A DNA stretch of 64,000 bases from Parapedobacter sp051400755 (GTDB lineage: Bacteria > Bacteroidota > Bacteroidia > Sphingobacteriales > Sphingobacteriaceae). Both the position numbers and the translations under genes were made by a program. Below are positions 9,047 through 18,167 of the stretch, one piece after another. The stretch covers positions 62,001-126,000 of the forward strand of contig NZ_JBLFFL010000004.1 in the NCBI RefSeq assembly GCF_051400755.1, written 5' to 3'. How positions within the stretch are numbered: position 1 is the first letter of the stretch; each line of letters starts with the position of its first letter. The notes under the pieces were generated by a model, which saw only the letters and a program-made list of their open reading frames with translations, was not told the origin of the DNA and did not search any database.

Positions 9047-10114
9047 CTATTGCCGTCCCAATTGATAGATGTGACGCAAGTGCGAAGCCAAGGCTTTGCC
9101 CATGGTCTGATGCTCCAGGTACACCACATCAAACTCCTGGCAAGTCGCTTTGACAAGTTTATTGATGGCAGGATAATGCACATGGCTGATCCGGGGGAAC
9201 AAGTGGTGTTCCACCTGAAAGTTGAGTCCGCCGAGCAGCCACGATACCACCTTGCTGCCCGTAGCAAAATTGGCGGTGGTGCTCAACTGGTGTACCATCC
9301 ACTCCTGTTCGATCTTCTGCGTGCCCTCATCGGGCACCGGAAACTGCGTAGCTTCCACCACATGCGCCAATTGGAATACCACGGCCAAGCAAAAGCCGCA
9401 GGCAACACCGGCAATCAGCCAGCCCAGCAACGCCGGTAACCAGCCCACCAACACGATGGGGATGACCAGGTATACGCTAAAATAAGTCAGCTTGGTGGCC
9501 CAAAAGATGACGTGCTCACGCAGCGGCATCGTCTTTTGGTCGGCTTTTACCCCCATTTTGCCGCTGAAGTACTTCTCAAAATCTTGATAAGCTACCCAAG
9601 CGATATACGATATCCCATACAACACAAACCAATAGGCAAACTGGAACCGGTGAAACCATTTCCGCGGTTGGTCGGCGTGTATACGCATGAACTTCACGTC
9701 AATATCGTGGTCGAGGCCATCCACATTGGTAAACGTATGGTGGCTGATGTTGTGCTTCTGCTTCCAGAAATAAATGGTCCCTCCCAGCATGTTCAGGCTG
9801 TAAGCCGAAATCTCATTGAGCCAGCCCTTTTTCGAAAAACTCTGATGCCCTCCCTCATGCATGATGTTGAACCCGATGGCCGCAAGATTACAGCCAAAGA
9901 CGACACATAGCAGGATAGCCAACCAGATGGGGGGTGTGAAGAATACCAATACCAGGTAACCCGCTATTGCGGTAGCCACTAAAATCGCGCTTTTGAGATA
10001 AAGCCGCCGGTTGCCCGTATTAGCGATATTATGGGTTTTGAAATAGTCATTTACCCGTTTTCGCAGGGTGCTTGAAAATTGTTTATTCGTGTTGTTAAAA
10101 CTGATCTTTGTCAT
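9047..10114 (-). CDS. Membrane fatty acid desaturase
   Basis: This 355-residue integral membrane di-iron desaturase has three histidine boxes: HEGGH, HNISHH and QVEHH. The last box, with Gln before the His pair and LFP after it, resembles front-end or acyl-lipid (linoleoyl-CoA type) desaturases. Several hydrophobic segments surround the boxes. I chose the ATG at 10114 (MTKISFNNTNK) over a longer form with 11 extra hydrophobic residues. It lies near two cold-shock-domain genes, which would fit adjustment of membranes at low temperature (inference). Confidence 0.9.
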   Translation of the reverse strand: MTKISFNNTNKQFSSTLRKRVNDYFKTHNIANTGNRRLYLKSAILVATAIAGYLVLVFFTPPIWLAILLCVVFGCNLAAIGFNIMHEGGHQSFSKKGWLNEISAYSLNMLGGTIYFWKQKHNISHHTFTNVDGLDHDIDVKFMRIHADQPRKWFHRFQFAYWFVLYGISYIAWVAYQDFEKYFSGKMGVKADQKTMPLREHVIFWATKLTYFSVYLVIPIVLVGWLPALLGWLIAGVACGFCLAVVFQLAHVVEATQFPVPDEGTQKIEQEWMVHQLSTTANFATGSKVVSWLLGGLNFQVEHHLFPRISHVHYPAINKLVKATCQEFDVVYLEHQTMGKALASHLRHIYQLGRQ

Positions 10115-10241
10115 GAAAATATAAAATAGTTCGGGAAGATACGACAATTAATCCAAGGAACCGGTTGAATAAATGTATTTAACGTTTTTTTAACATCCTG
10201 ACTCGCCGCTAATACCGCTTTATTTATCCATTCCGATTTTG

Positions 10242-10249
10242 TATCTTTG
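10242..10249 (+). promoter_or_regulatory. -7 element before the cold-shock-domain gene
   Basis: TATCTTTG matches TAnnTTTG well. It lies 109 bases before the ATG at 10359, which implies a leader of roughly 100 bases. Confidence 0.5.
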
Positions 10250-10358
10250 CACAAAGCAACAATTATTTGCCGTTCGTTTTTGCTCCTGCTCCGTCTGCAA
10301 ATCTCGAATACGTCATTCGTTGCTGCGTACAATGCATTTTTTAATTTAACAATCATCA

Positions 10359-10820
10359 ATGGGAAGATCACAAGAGACATTCAGTAAAAAAGAAAACACC
10401 AAGAAACGATTACAGAAGAAGAAAGAAAAAGAACAACGCCGGGAAGAGAAGCGTCAAACCGCAGGATCCGCCAAAGGCAAGAGTTTGGATGATATGTTGG
10501 CCTATGTCGATGAGAATGGCAACATCACCAATACACCGCCGGATCCCAAGAAACTACGGGTCGTATCGGCTGAGGAAATCGCCATCAGTACCCCCCGATT
10601 GGAAGACACCGAAGATGCCAACGGGATGCGTACCGGCCGTGTGGCCTATTTCAACGAGCCCAAAGGATACGGTTTCATCAACGACTCCACCAGCGGCGAA
10701 CGCATATTTGTCCACATCAATGACCTCACCGAACCCATCGGCGAAGGCGACCGTGTGGAATTTGTCATGGTCAAAAGTCCACGCGGCTTTCAGGCCAATT
10801 CGGTAAAGAAGCTGAGCTAA
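10359..10820 (+). CDS. Cold-shock-domain protein with basic N-terminus
   Basis: The 153-residue protein has a Lys/Arg/Glu-rich N-terminal region (about residues 8-35), a linker, and a C-terminal cold-shock domain at about 89-153 with GYGFIND and RIFVHIND as RNP1 and RNP2. The layout is common in Bacteroidota and suggests an RNA-binding protein. It has a long predicted 5' leader. Confidence 0.9.
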   Translation: MGRSQETFSKKENTKKRLQKKKEKEQRREEKRQTAGSAKGKSLDDMLAYVDENGNITNTPPDPKKLRVVSAEEIAISTPRLEDTEDANGMRTGRVAYFNEPKGYGFINDSTSGERIFVHINDLTEPIGEGDRVEFVMVKSPRGFQANSVKKLS

Positions 10821-11043
10821 CATCAGCTTCGCCCGGAGGGGCACCGACATCAGCATTCGGTGTAACCGAAGTTATACGGGCATACTCCAGCCCTAAGAGC
10901 AGCCGTACACCTCTACCTTTCATAGCAGATTGCCGTTAGAGATGGTGCTTCATCCCATACACTTTTGTATTTTTGTGTAAGCCCGGTCAGGTGAGTATTC
11001 AAACACCGTTGGCATGGGATTTAATAATTGAACAAAAGGTGAA

Positions 11044-12099
11044 ATGAAGCAACTGAAGCGAAGGGATTTCATCCGCCGGGGGCTGATGGCCGGTTTACCG
11101 CTGATAGGCGCATGGCAACAGTTCGGGCGAATGCTCGCCAGCGACCAATTGATGACCGTCAACGGTCCCCTGCCTCCCGGCGATGCAGGCTTCGTATTAG
11201 CCCACGAGCACATCTTGGTCGACTTTATAGGTGCCGATCAGGTAAGTCCCTCACGGTACACGCCAAGCGAGGTATTTGACGCCGTACTGCCTTACCTAAA
11301 ACAGGTGCACGCCCGCGGTGTACAGACCTTGGTTGACTGTACGCCCGCATGGCTCGGCCGCGATGCGGCGTTATTGCAGCGGCTATCGGCCGCCAGCGAC
11401 CTGCATATCATCACCAATACCGGTTACTACGGTGCCGCGGGCGAAAAATACCTCCCTCCACATGCCTATACCGAATCCGCGGAACAGCTGGCCACGCGGT
11501 GGATCGCCGAATGGAAGGATGGCATAGACAGCACGCCGATCAGGCCGGGATTTATCAAAACCGGGGTAGACCGCTACCCGCTGTCAGCTATGCAACAGAA
11601 ATTGATCCGTGCAGCGGCACTCACCCACTTGGAAACCGGGCTCACCATCTTTGTGCACACCGGAGATGGGCGGGCGGCGCTACAAGAGCTCAGCATCTTC
11701 CAAGACACCGGCGTGGCGGCCGAAGCCTGGGTGTGGACCCACGCACAGAATGAACCCGACAGGAGTTTGCATATCCAAGCCGCTCGCGCCGGCGGCTGGG
11801 TTGCGTTTGATGGATTGTATCCGCAACTGGTCGATCGGTATGTGGCATTCCTGCAAGACATGAAAAAGGAGCAGCTGCTGCACCGGGTTCTGCTCTCGCA
11901 CGATGCCGGGTGGTATGAAGTCGGGAAGCCAAGGGGCGGCATTTTCCGTCCGTATGTTTCGGTATTTGAAGACCTCCTCCCCGCATTGGAAAAAGCAGGA
12001 TTCACCGAAAAGGAGCTTCACCTGCTGTTCCACACCAATCCGGCCGCCGCACTGGCCATACGGGTGAAAAAGACCGTGACAAACCGATCGGGTAAGTAA
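11044..12099 (+). CDS. Phosphotriesterase-family metal hydrolase, exported
   Basis: This 351-residue amidohydrolase-fold protein has a twin-arginine-like N-terminus (KRRDFIRRG). The first metal ligands are in LAHEH (His54, His56). A Lys in FIKTG is at the position of the carboxylated bridging lysine. Later His residues are in FVHTGDG and WTHAQ, and the metal Asp in LLSHDAGW. These belong to the phosphotriesterase/Php family, whose members include lactonases and phosphotriesterases; the natural substrate cannot be inferred. Confidence 0.85.
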   Translation: MKQLKRRDFIRRGLMAGLPLIGAWQQFGRMLASDQLMTVNGPLPPGDAGFVLAHEHILVDFIGADQVSPSRYTPSEVFDAVLPYLKQVHARGVQTLVDCTPAWLGRDAALLQRLSAASDLHIITNTGYYGAAGEKYLPPHAYTESAEQLATRWIAEWKDGIDSTPIRPGFIKTGVDRYPLSAMQQKLIRAAALTHLETGLTIFVHTGDGRAALQELSIFQDTGVAAEAWVWTHAQNEPDRSLHIQAARAGGWVAFDGLYPQLVDRYVAFLQDMKKEQLLHRVLLSHDAGWYEVGKPRGGIFRPYVSVFEDLLPALEKAGFTEKELHLLFHTNPAAALAIRVKKTVTNRSGK

Positions 12100-12175
12100 G
12101 TTCAGCAATGTGCTGGCGGCCCGATTGCCCCGAAAATTGTCACACCTACCCCCTATGATGTTGCATTATTCGGGC

Positions 12176-12183
12176 TAACTTTG
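12176..12183 (+). promoter_or_regulatory. -7 element before the DUF1579 gene
   Basis: TAACTTTG matches TAnnTTTG and lies 70 bases before the ATG at 12254. No clear -33 element is present at standard spacing. Confidence 0.4.
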
Positions 12184-12253
12184 AGGCGGATATAACAACC
12201 AACCACCTCAAAAAGAAATACAATACGACGAAACCACTTATAAACAAGTAAAT

Positions 12254-12814
12254 ATGAAAAAACCAATCATCAGCCTGATCTTGTTACTAGCTTCCATCAC
12301 CCTGCACGCCCAAGAAATGGATGCCTGGACCCGCTACATGATGCCTTCTGACACACATCAGTTGCTTTCTATCTATAAAGGCGATTTCGACATGGAAATC
12401 ACCATGTGGATGGACGAAGGGCAAGAGCCCATGGTCGTCAAGGTCATTTCGGTGCATGATACCATTTTGGGAGGTCGGTTCCTTGAAATGAAGCAATCGG
12501 GCAACATGATGGGGATGGATTACCATTCGGTCATGACCCTTGGGTTCAACAACACCGATGAACAATTTGTGATGACAACACTAACCAATATGGGCACGGG
12601 CATCTTATCGTTGGCTGGACCCTGGAATCCGGAAAGTCGGACAGCGACCCTTATCGGCCAACTCACCAACCCGGTCAGCAAAAATCCCATCCACGTCCGG
12701 CAGCAGGTGACGTTCGTTGACAACGACACCATCCTGATCCAAAACGTTGACCGGGAGGGAAATGGTGCCGAGAAAAAATCCATCCAGTACAAATTGACAC
12801 GGATGAACGACTAA
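12254..12814 (+). CDS. DUF1579 family secreted protein
   Basis: The 186-residue protein has a signal peptide (KKPIISLILLLASITLHAQ). The mature part is the DUF1579 beta-barrel-like fold, with YKGDFDMEITMWMD, GGRFLEMKQSGNMMGMDYHS and a closing DREGNGAEKKSIQYKLTR. Its function is unknown. It may be in one unit with the DUF4386, DinB and DUF1905 genes downstream. Confidence 0.8.
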   Translation: MKKPIISLILLLASITLHAQEMDAWTRYMMPSDTHQLLSIYKGDFDMEITMWMDEGQEPMVVKVISVHDTILGGRFLEMKQSGNMMGMDYHSVMTLGFNNTDEQFVMTTLTNMGTGILSLAGPWNPESRTATLIGQLTNPVSKNPIHVRQQVTFVDNDTILIQNVDREGNGAEKKSIQYKLTRMND

Positions 12815-12857
12815 CTTGCCTTTAGGCAAGCTCATGAATACCAAAAACACCTAGAAT

Positions 12858-13577
12858 ATGACACACTAAGACTCATCGCTCAAAAAAACCGCCCGTATCG
12901 CCGGGCTAATGTATCTGATCATGGCCATCGCCGGGGCCTTCGGCATCATGATCATCCCTTCCCAATTGGTCGTCCAGGGGGATGCCGCCGCAACGGCCAG
13001 CAACATCGCGGATCGAGAATTCCTGTTCCGGTTGGGGATATTCAGCAGCCTGCTTGCCCAGACGGTCTTCCTGTTCTTAGGGCTGGCCCTCTACCGGCTG
13101 TTCGTCCAGGTGAGCAAATCGTTAGCCCTCACCCTGCTGACGTTGGTCACCGCCGCCGTACCCATCGCGTACTTCATCATCTTCAACCAATTATTTGCAC
13201 TGTTTGTCCTCCATGAGCCCTCCATGGCCGCATTTGCACCCGAGCAACGTGACACCATGATCCTGTCGTTTATGAATAGGTATCAATACGGCAATGCGGT
13301 CATCGGCATTTTCTGGGGGCTTTGGCTCATCCCGTTTGGGCAGCTGGTCATCAAATCGGGCTTTATCCCCAAGCTATTCGGAATTTTCCTGATCGTGGGC
13401 GGCATCAGCTACCTAGCGGATGCAACAGCGTTTGTCCTATTTCCTTCCATCCAAGCGGTGACCAATATGATCGTTGGGATAAGTTCGTCCATTGCCGAGC
13501 TGGCCATGGTCATTTGGTTATTGGTCTGGGGAGTCCGTCCCAAACAAAATAGCCCCGAAGTCGTTAATATCGCATAA
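12858..13577 (+). CDS. DUF4386 family membrane protein with in-frame stop at codon 4
   Basis: The product is a polytopic membrane protein with about six hydrophobic segments; DUF4386 has no known function. The conserved N-terminal motif KKTARIAGLMYLI is encoded, but the first usable ATG (12909) lies inside it. Reading upstream in the same frame gives ATG ACA CAC TAA GAC TCA at 12858, so a stop follows three codons after the apparent original start. Either the gene is translated from 12909 (222 residues, slightly truncated) or it is disabled or contains a sequence error. Confidence 0.7.
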
Positions 13578-13593
13578 GCAACAACAGTGTGCC

Positions 13594-14091
13594 ATGGAGA
13601 TCATTCCCATTCTCAAAGAAGAGCTGCAGCTGGAATTTGAGACCACCAAGAGATTTTTTGAGCGCTACCGCGAGGACCTCAGCGAATATAAACCCCATCC
13701 CAAGAACATGACCATGAGTCACTTAGCCACGCATATCGCGATCATTTTTTCCTGGCCGAGCGTGATGCTGGTCACCGATAGTCTGGACCTGTCCGCCGGT
13801 GGGGAGGTCGAGGCAAGCACTACTACAAAAGCCCTGCTGGATACCGCTACTGAAGGCTTGGAAAACAGCTTGGCCGCGCTGGACAATGCCACCGAAGCCG
13901 ATCTTGAGCCCATGTGGCAGTTGAAATTCGGCGACCGCGTACTCGCGCAATGGACCCGCTACGGTGCTATCCGGCATTCCCTCTCACAGATCACCCACCA
14001 CCGCGCACAATTGGGGGTCTACTACCGGCTCAATGATATCCCCCTGCCGAATAGCTATGGCCCTACGGCGGATCATCCGAGTTTCTCCTAG
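13594..14091 (+). CDS. DinB family protein
   Basis: This is a 165-residue four-helix-bundle DinB/YfiT-like protein. It shows the pattern seen in the family: FKPHPKNMTMSHLATHIA-like first ligand region and a C-terminal HHRAQLGVYYRL with the second and third metal-binding histidines. DinB-like proteins include damage-inducible proteins and thiol transferases; the activity here is unknown. The ATG at 13594 is 17 bases after the DUF4386 stop, suggesting one transcript. Confidence 0.85.
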   Translation: MEIIPILKEELQLEFETTKRFFERYREDLSEYKPHPKNMTMSHLATHIAIIFSWPSVMLVTDSLDLSAGGEVEASTTTKALLDTATEGLENSLAALDNATEADLEPMWQLKFGDRVLAQWTRYGAIRHSLSQITHHRAQLGVYYRLNDIPLPNSYGPTADHPSFS

Positions 14092-14156
14092 TGCGGGGTG
14101 GCAATCGCCCTTGTGATTTGTCGCATTGGCCCCTCCCGATGTCGCGTCTTTTGCCA

Positions 14157-14164
14157 TACCTTTG
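14157..14164 (+). promoter_or_regulatory. -7 element before the DUF1905 gene
   Basis: TACCTTTG lies 11 bases before the ATG at 14176. It supports that start against the longer reading frame, which would have to begin upstream of the promoter. Confidence 0.45.
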
Positions 14165-14175
14165 GGGTATCATCA

Positions 14176-14643
14176 ATGATTACAGTCATGGAAGCAGCAA
14201 TCACGTTCAATACCGTCATCCTGCTGGAGGGCAACAACACAGGCATCATCGTGCCCGAAGCAGTCATCGAACAACTCGGCAGCGGCAAGCGTCCGCCAGT
14301 GGTGGTCGCGCTCAACGGATTCACCTATCGCAGCACCGTTGCCGTGATGAGTGGGCGGTATATGATTCCCCTGAGCGCCGAGCGCCGGATGCAGACAGGT
14401 CTCAAGGGTGGGGAGCAGGTGGACGTCACGCTGACACTCGATACCCTGCCCAGGGAGGTAGAAGTGCCTGAAGACTTGCAGCTGGCCTTGCAGCAAGCGC
14501 CCGAAGCCCAGCGTTTCTTCGCGAACTTATCCTACAGCGTCAAACTGCGCTATGTGCTGCCCATCACCCAAGCAAAGGCTCCTGAGACCCGGGCCAGGCG
14601 CGTGGAGAAGACCATCGCAGACCTTCTGATGGGTAAGAAGTAA
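14176..14643 (+). CDS. DUF1905/YdeI-like protein
   Basis: The 155-residue protein has an N-terminal DUF1905 beta-barrel domain (ITFNTVILLEGNNTGIIVPE through VDVTLTLDT). The C-terminal helical part resembles YdeI/OmpD-associated domains, with bacteriocin-protection-type sequence AQRFFANLSYSVKLRYVLPI and a basic tail. The function is not established. Start ATG at 14176 is favoured by the adjacent promoter; a second ATG at 14188 is possible. Confidence 0.78.
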   Translation: MITVMEAAITFNTVILLEGNNTGIIVPEAVIEQLGSGKRPPVVVALNGFTYRSTVAVMSGRYMIPLSAERRMQTGLKGGEQVDVTLTLDTLPREVEVPEDLQLALQQAPEAQRFFANLSYSVKLRYVLPITQAKAPETRARRVEKTIADLLMGKK

Positions 14644-14675
14644 TCTGGAGGCTGCAGAATGTAACCTTTGTTCTA

Positions 14676-14707
14676 TTGCTTCCCAAGGGGGCGATCGGCT
14701 ACTTTTG
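14676..14707 (+). promoter_or_regulatory. Promoter of the 14735 gene
   Basis: TTG at 14676-14678 and TACTTTTG at 14700-14707 are separated by 21 bases and match the Bacteroidota consensus. The ATG follows 27 bases later. Confidence 0.5.
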
Positions 14708-14734
14708 GCATCAAACAATTAACATATTGATGCC

Positions 14735-15358
14735 ATGAAGACACCATTTATTTTAGCTTCCCTTTGCGTGATCGGCTGCCTACTGGGCTCGGCGGCCCAT
14801 GCCCAGCCATCGACTGGCCAACTCGACACCGCTTCGACAGACGGATCCAACCCGCTACCGCGGCGGACATTCAACTTCAACCCACTGGGATTATTGCAGT
14901 TCGGGCCTATTGTCCAGTGGGAGTTCAAACTGAACCGGCAGGGTTATCTCGTGCCCCACGTCCGCATCCCCTACCTCGGTGTGCTTTACCATGTTATCAA
15001 CTGGGACGCCGAAAGCGTATCCCCTGTTGCGCTCGGCGTAGGAGCCGGCTATAAGACACTATTTCCCGTAACGCGTGGGGCATGGTATCTGGGTGGCGTA
15101 CTGGATTACTCGTTCGGCAGCTCCACGGGGAATGATAATGGCAGCTGGGAAAGTAACTTCCAGAATATCGCCGTCATGTCCAACGGCGGGTTCCGGTGGC
15201 GCTCACCAAAGAAACGGAGCGTGCTGAGCGTGGGTGCCTATGTCGGCGTGTCCCTTCCCATCCAGGATGAGTGGTCGGGTGCAGGCGGCTCTGGGGATGA
15301 TCGCACCATTCTGCCCATGGCGATGCTGGAACTATCCTTCGGCTGGGAGCGCAAATAA
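14735..15358 (+). CDS. Secreted protein of unknown function
   Basis: I do not recognise this family. The 207-residue product has a signal peptide (KTPFILASLCVIGCLLGSAAHAQ). The mature part is rich in Gly, aromatic residues and alternating patterns (GLLQFGPIVQWEFKLNRQGY, RSVLSVGAYVGVSLPIQ) and ends LELSFGWERK, as in small outer-membrane beta-barrels. The barrel assignment is inference. It has its own promoter and converges on a sensor kinase gene. Confidence 0.7.
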   Translation: MKTPFILASLCVIGCLLGSAAHAQPSTGQLDTASTDGSNPLPRRTFNFNPLGLLQFGPIVQWEFKLNRQGYLVPHVRIPYLGVLYHVINWDAESVSPVALGVGAGYKTLFPVTRGAWYLGGVLDYSFGSSTGNDNGSWESNFQNIAVMSNGGFRWRSPKKRSVLSVGAYVGVSLPIQDEWSGAGGSGDDRTILPMAMLELSFGWERK

Positions 15359-15375
15359 GGCGATGCCGCCTGCCG

Positions 15376-17367
15376 TCAGCCCGCGGATACCGGCCATGGT
15401 GCCCAGAACTGTACGGAAGTTCCTCCGGTGGAGGCAATGTCTACCGAGCCACCCAAGGCGGCCAGCCGACGCTGCATGTTTTTCATTCCATTGCGTTGTG
15501 CCTTCGCGGGCGGCTCCGGCGGCATCCCCTTTCCATTATCGCGCACCGTGATGGTCAGCCCACTGTTTGTGCATACCGTGATATCCACTTCCGACGCCCC
15601 GGCGTGCTTAACCACATTGTGTACCGCCTCCTTCACCGCCAGGTACATACCACGGCGGAACTCCTGCCGCAACGCTACCGCCGGAAGTTCATCATCTACC
15701 TTGAATTGCAGTGCGATGGCTACGTCGTTTAACAGTTCCGCCGCGGTACCGTGTATTCTCGCCACCAGCCCTTCGAGCGTGTTCTCCTCGTCATTCATTG
15801 TCCAGATGATCTCATTCATTTTTCTGATCAATCCTTCCGCGGTTTCCTGTATCTTCTGTCCCGTTTCCTGCTCGTCATGGTGCCCCCTACTCAAGTAAAG
15901 CATTTTGGTGAGGCCTGCTCCCATATCATCATGCATTTCCTGACTGATCCGGCGTCGTTCCTGTTGCTCACCTTCAAGCTTCGCTCTCAACCGTGCTGTC
16001 TCCTTTTCGGCCTGGAGCGCTTCGATCGCTTTCCGGCTGAGCTGCTGCCGCTGTCGGTACATCCGGTATCCCAGCGCCAGGAGCGTGGCCAGCAACAGGG
16101 CACTTATGGTGATGACGGTGAGCCACATACGCTGCACCTTACTCTCTTGCGCGCGTTGATGCAGCGCCAGATCCTTTTCGGTTAGTTCCTGTTCCCGTTT
16201 TGCGGACTCATACTTGGCTTCCAGCTCCCTTACATGCGCCATGCTGGTCGAATCCAGCAACACCTGGCGTAGCGAATCTGATTTTGCCCGGTACACTTGG
16301 GAGCGCCGGGGTTGCCCCAAGGCAATTTGTACGTCTGACATGAGCATCAACATCCGACGCAGGGGTTCCTTTTGACCGGTTTCCTCAGCCGAGGAAATGC
16401 CTTCGCGTAACAGTTGCTCCGAACGGCGGTAGTCGCCCTGCCAGTACACGCCCGTCGCTACTCCATTCATTGCATAAGCCCTTGTCGATACATCCCCAAG
16501 TGCCTCAGCGATTGACCGGGCGTCTCCGAATGCCCGCACGGAGCGGGCAAAATCATCCATCTGCAGGTAGTTATGGCCCAGGTTGATTAGCGCTGCCTCC
16601 TGCATGTACTGGTCATTCAGCTGCTTGCCGATCTCACGGGCACGTTGGAGGTGACCAATGGCTTCCCGATGACGCCCGGCGTCGGCCAACGCCACGGCAA
16701 GGTTGGTGCCAGCCGTTCCGATAGAAAATGCATCGCCGCTCGCTTCCGCCAGCGTCATCGCCTTTTGCGCATAGTTCATCGATTTTTCAGGTTGTCGGAG
16801 GCTTCGGTAGAGAGCTACCAAGTTACTATACAGAATAGACAGCATGTCCGTATCATCAGTCGCCTCCGCCAAGGGCAGGGCCTGGAGGTAATAGTCCACA
16901 GCCGTTTCATACAATTCTTGGTACTGGTAGGCCACACCGATGTTGGCCAGTACCTTTCGCAAGAAAGCGGTCAACGCAGGTTGCCTGCTTAGCTCCTCCG
17001 CCTCCTTGAGGAGCCGCACCGATTCCTCCGAACGTCCCTGCATGTTGAGCACAGCTGAGTAATTGATTGCATACCTGATGATTCCTTTGGAGTAACCCAG
17101 CGCTTCGCTCAGCGCACGAGCCGCCTCGTAATAAAAAGTGGCGGAGTCCAGCTGATTGTTTTCATAGTGCAGGCCAAGAGTGATGTACGCATCCACTTTC
17201 AGGCTATCGGCGGCCATGGTTGGCAACGCGGCTTTCAGGCTGTCTACGCTCAGACCGGATGTGGACTGTCCCAGCCCACTCAGCGAGTACAACAGACAAG
17301 CCGCGGCCACCTGGAGCTTCAGGGTCTCCTTGGCCAGGTGCCTCATCGCGGATTGTGCGTACCTCAT
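15376..17367 (-). CDS. TPR-containing sensor histidine kinase, NarX/LuxR-partner type
   Basis: The 663-residue kinase has a signal or anchor segment, then tetratricopeptide repeats across about residues 45-360 (recurring A..Y...A...A pattern), a coiled coil, one membrane segment at about 415-435 and a HisKA_3 dimerisation domain. The phosphoacceptor is in ISQEMHDDMGAGL. The ATPase domain shows KEAVHNVVKHAGA (N box), DNGKGMPP (G1) and GMKNMQRRLAALGG. It is divergent from the LuxR-type regulator at 17456, its probable partner. A second in-frame ATG lies 7 codons into the reading frame. Confidence 0.92.
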   Translation of the reverse strand: MRYAQSAMRHLAKETLKLQVAAACLLYSLSGLGQSTSGLSVDSLKAALPTMAADSLKVDAYITLGLHYENNQLDSATFYYEAARALSEALGYSKGIIRYAINYSAVLNMQGRSEESVRLLKEAEELSRQPALTAFLRKVLANIGVAYQYQELYETAVDYYLQALPLAEATDDTDMLSILYSNLVALYRSLRQPEKSMNYAQKAMTLAEASGDAFSIGTAGTNLAVALADAGRHREAIGHLQRAREIGKQLNDQYMQEAALINLGHNYLQMDDFARSVRAFGDARSIAEALGDVSTRAYAMNGVATGVYWQGDYRRSEQLLREGISSAEETGQKEPLRRMLMLMSDVQIALGQPRRSQVYRAKSDSLRQVLLDSTSMAHVRELEAKYESAKREQELTEKDLALHQRAQESKVQRMWLTVITISALLLATLLALGYRMYRQRQQLSRKAIEALQAEKETARLRAKLEGEQQERRRISQEMHDDMGAGLTKMLYLSRGHHDEQETGQKIQETAEGLIRKMNEIIWTMNDEENTLEGLVARIHGTAAELLNDVAIALQFKVDDELPAVALRQEFRRGMYLAVKEAVHNVVKHAGASEVDITVCTNSGLTITVRDNGKGMPPEPPAKAQRNGMKNMQRRLAALGGSVDIASTGGTSVQFWAPWPVSAG

Positions 17368-17443
17368 GGTTGGGGGGTTCGGTGGATAAATATAGGAAAA
17401 ACATATAACATTTGTTAGTGTCGGAACTCCGGAAATTTGATAT

Positions 17444-17451
17444 TATCTTTA
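17444..17451 (+). promoter_or_regulatory. -7-like element before the NarL-type regulator
   Basis: TATCTTTA is one base off TAnnTTTG and ends 4 bases before the ATG at 17456, another possible leaderless start. Confidence 0.35.
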
Positions 17452-17455
17452 TCCT

Positions 17456-18082
17456 ATGGAAACCATTTTGGTAAGCATCGTAGAAGACATCGCCGAGATC
17501 AGGGAGGGCCTCCGTTTCATCATCAACCAATCGGAGGGATTCGAGTGCCTATCTACCTACAGCAATGCCGAAGATGCCTACGAAGGGCTGTTACAGCAGG
17601 CGCCCCATATCGCCATTATGGACATCGCATTGCCGGGCGTTACCGGCATAGACTGCATCCGGAAGTTGGGCGCCCAGGGGAGCAGTATCCGGTTTCTAGT
17701 ATTCACCATTTATGAAGACAGCGAGCAAGTATTCGATGCGTTGGCCGCCGGAGCCAGCGGCTACCTATTGAAAAACGCATCACCTGCCAAAATCATCGAA
17801 TCACTCCGCGAATTGCATGCTGGGGGTGCACCCATGAGCACTTCCATCGCACGCAAAGTAGTCGCCTCCTTCCGCGACACGGACGAGCGGAGCAAACTCT
17901 CCAAAAGAGAACAGGAAATTCTCCAGTTGCTGGCCAAGGGCTTCTTATACAAAGAAATTGCCGACAAGCTATACATCAGTACCGGCACGGTCCGGCAGCA
18001 CATCCATCACATCTACGAAAAGCTACATGTGCAGAACCGCACCGAAGCGCTGAATAAAATATACGGCCGTCGGCAGCCGTGA
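17456..18082 (+). CDS. LuxR/NarL-family response regulator
   Basis: The receiver domain has the acidic pair Glu10/Asp11, the phospho-acceptor Asp56 (IAIMDIALPG) and the conserved Lys in LLKNASP. The C-terminal HTH (residues about 143-205) shows the LuxR motif LSKREQEILQLLAKGFLYKEIADKL and GTVRQHIHHIYEKL. The 208-residue protein is typical of the NarL class. It is transcribed away from the TPR kinase gene, with 88 bases between the two starts. Confidence 0.95.
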   Translation: METILVSIVEDIAEIREGLRFIINQSEGFECLSTYSNAEDAYEGLLQQAPHIAIMDIALPGVTGIDCIRKLGAQGSSIRFLVFTIYEDSEQVFDALAAGASGYLLKNASPAKIIESLRELHAGGAPMSTSIARKVVASFRDTDERSKLSKREQEILQLLAKGFLYKEIADKLYISTGTVRQHIHHIYEKLHVQNRTEALNKIYGRRQP

Positions 18083-18167
18083 GTCCGTTCATCTATTTTT
18101 TTTGTCGTTGCTCGACGGGATTTGCGTTTCATCCGGCAAAACCGTATCTTGACGACACGCAACGTGT

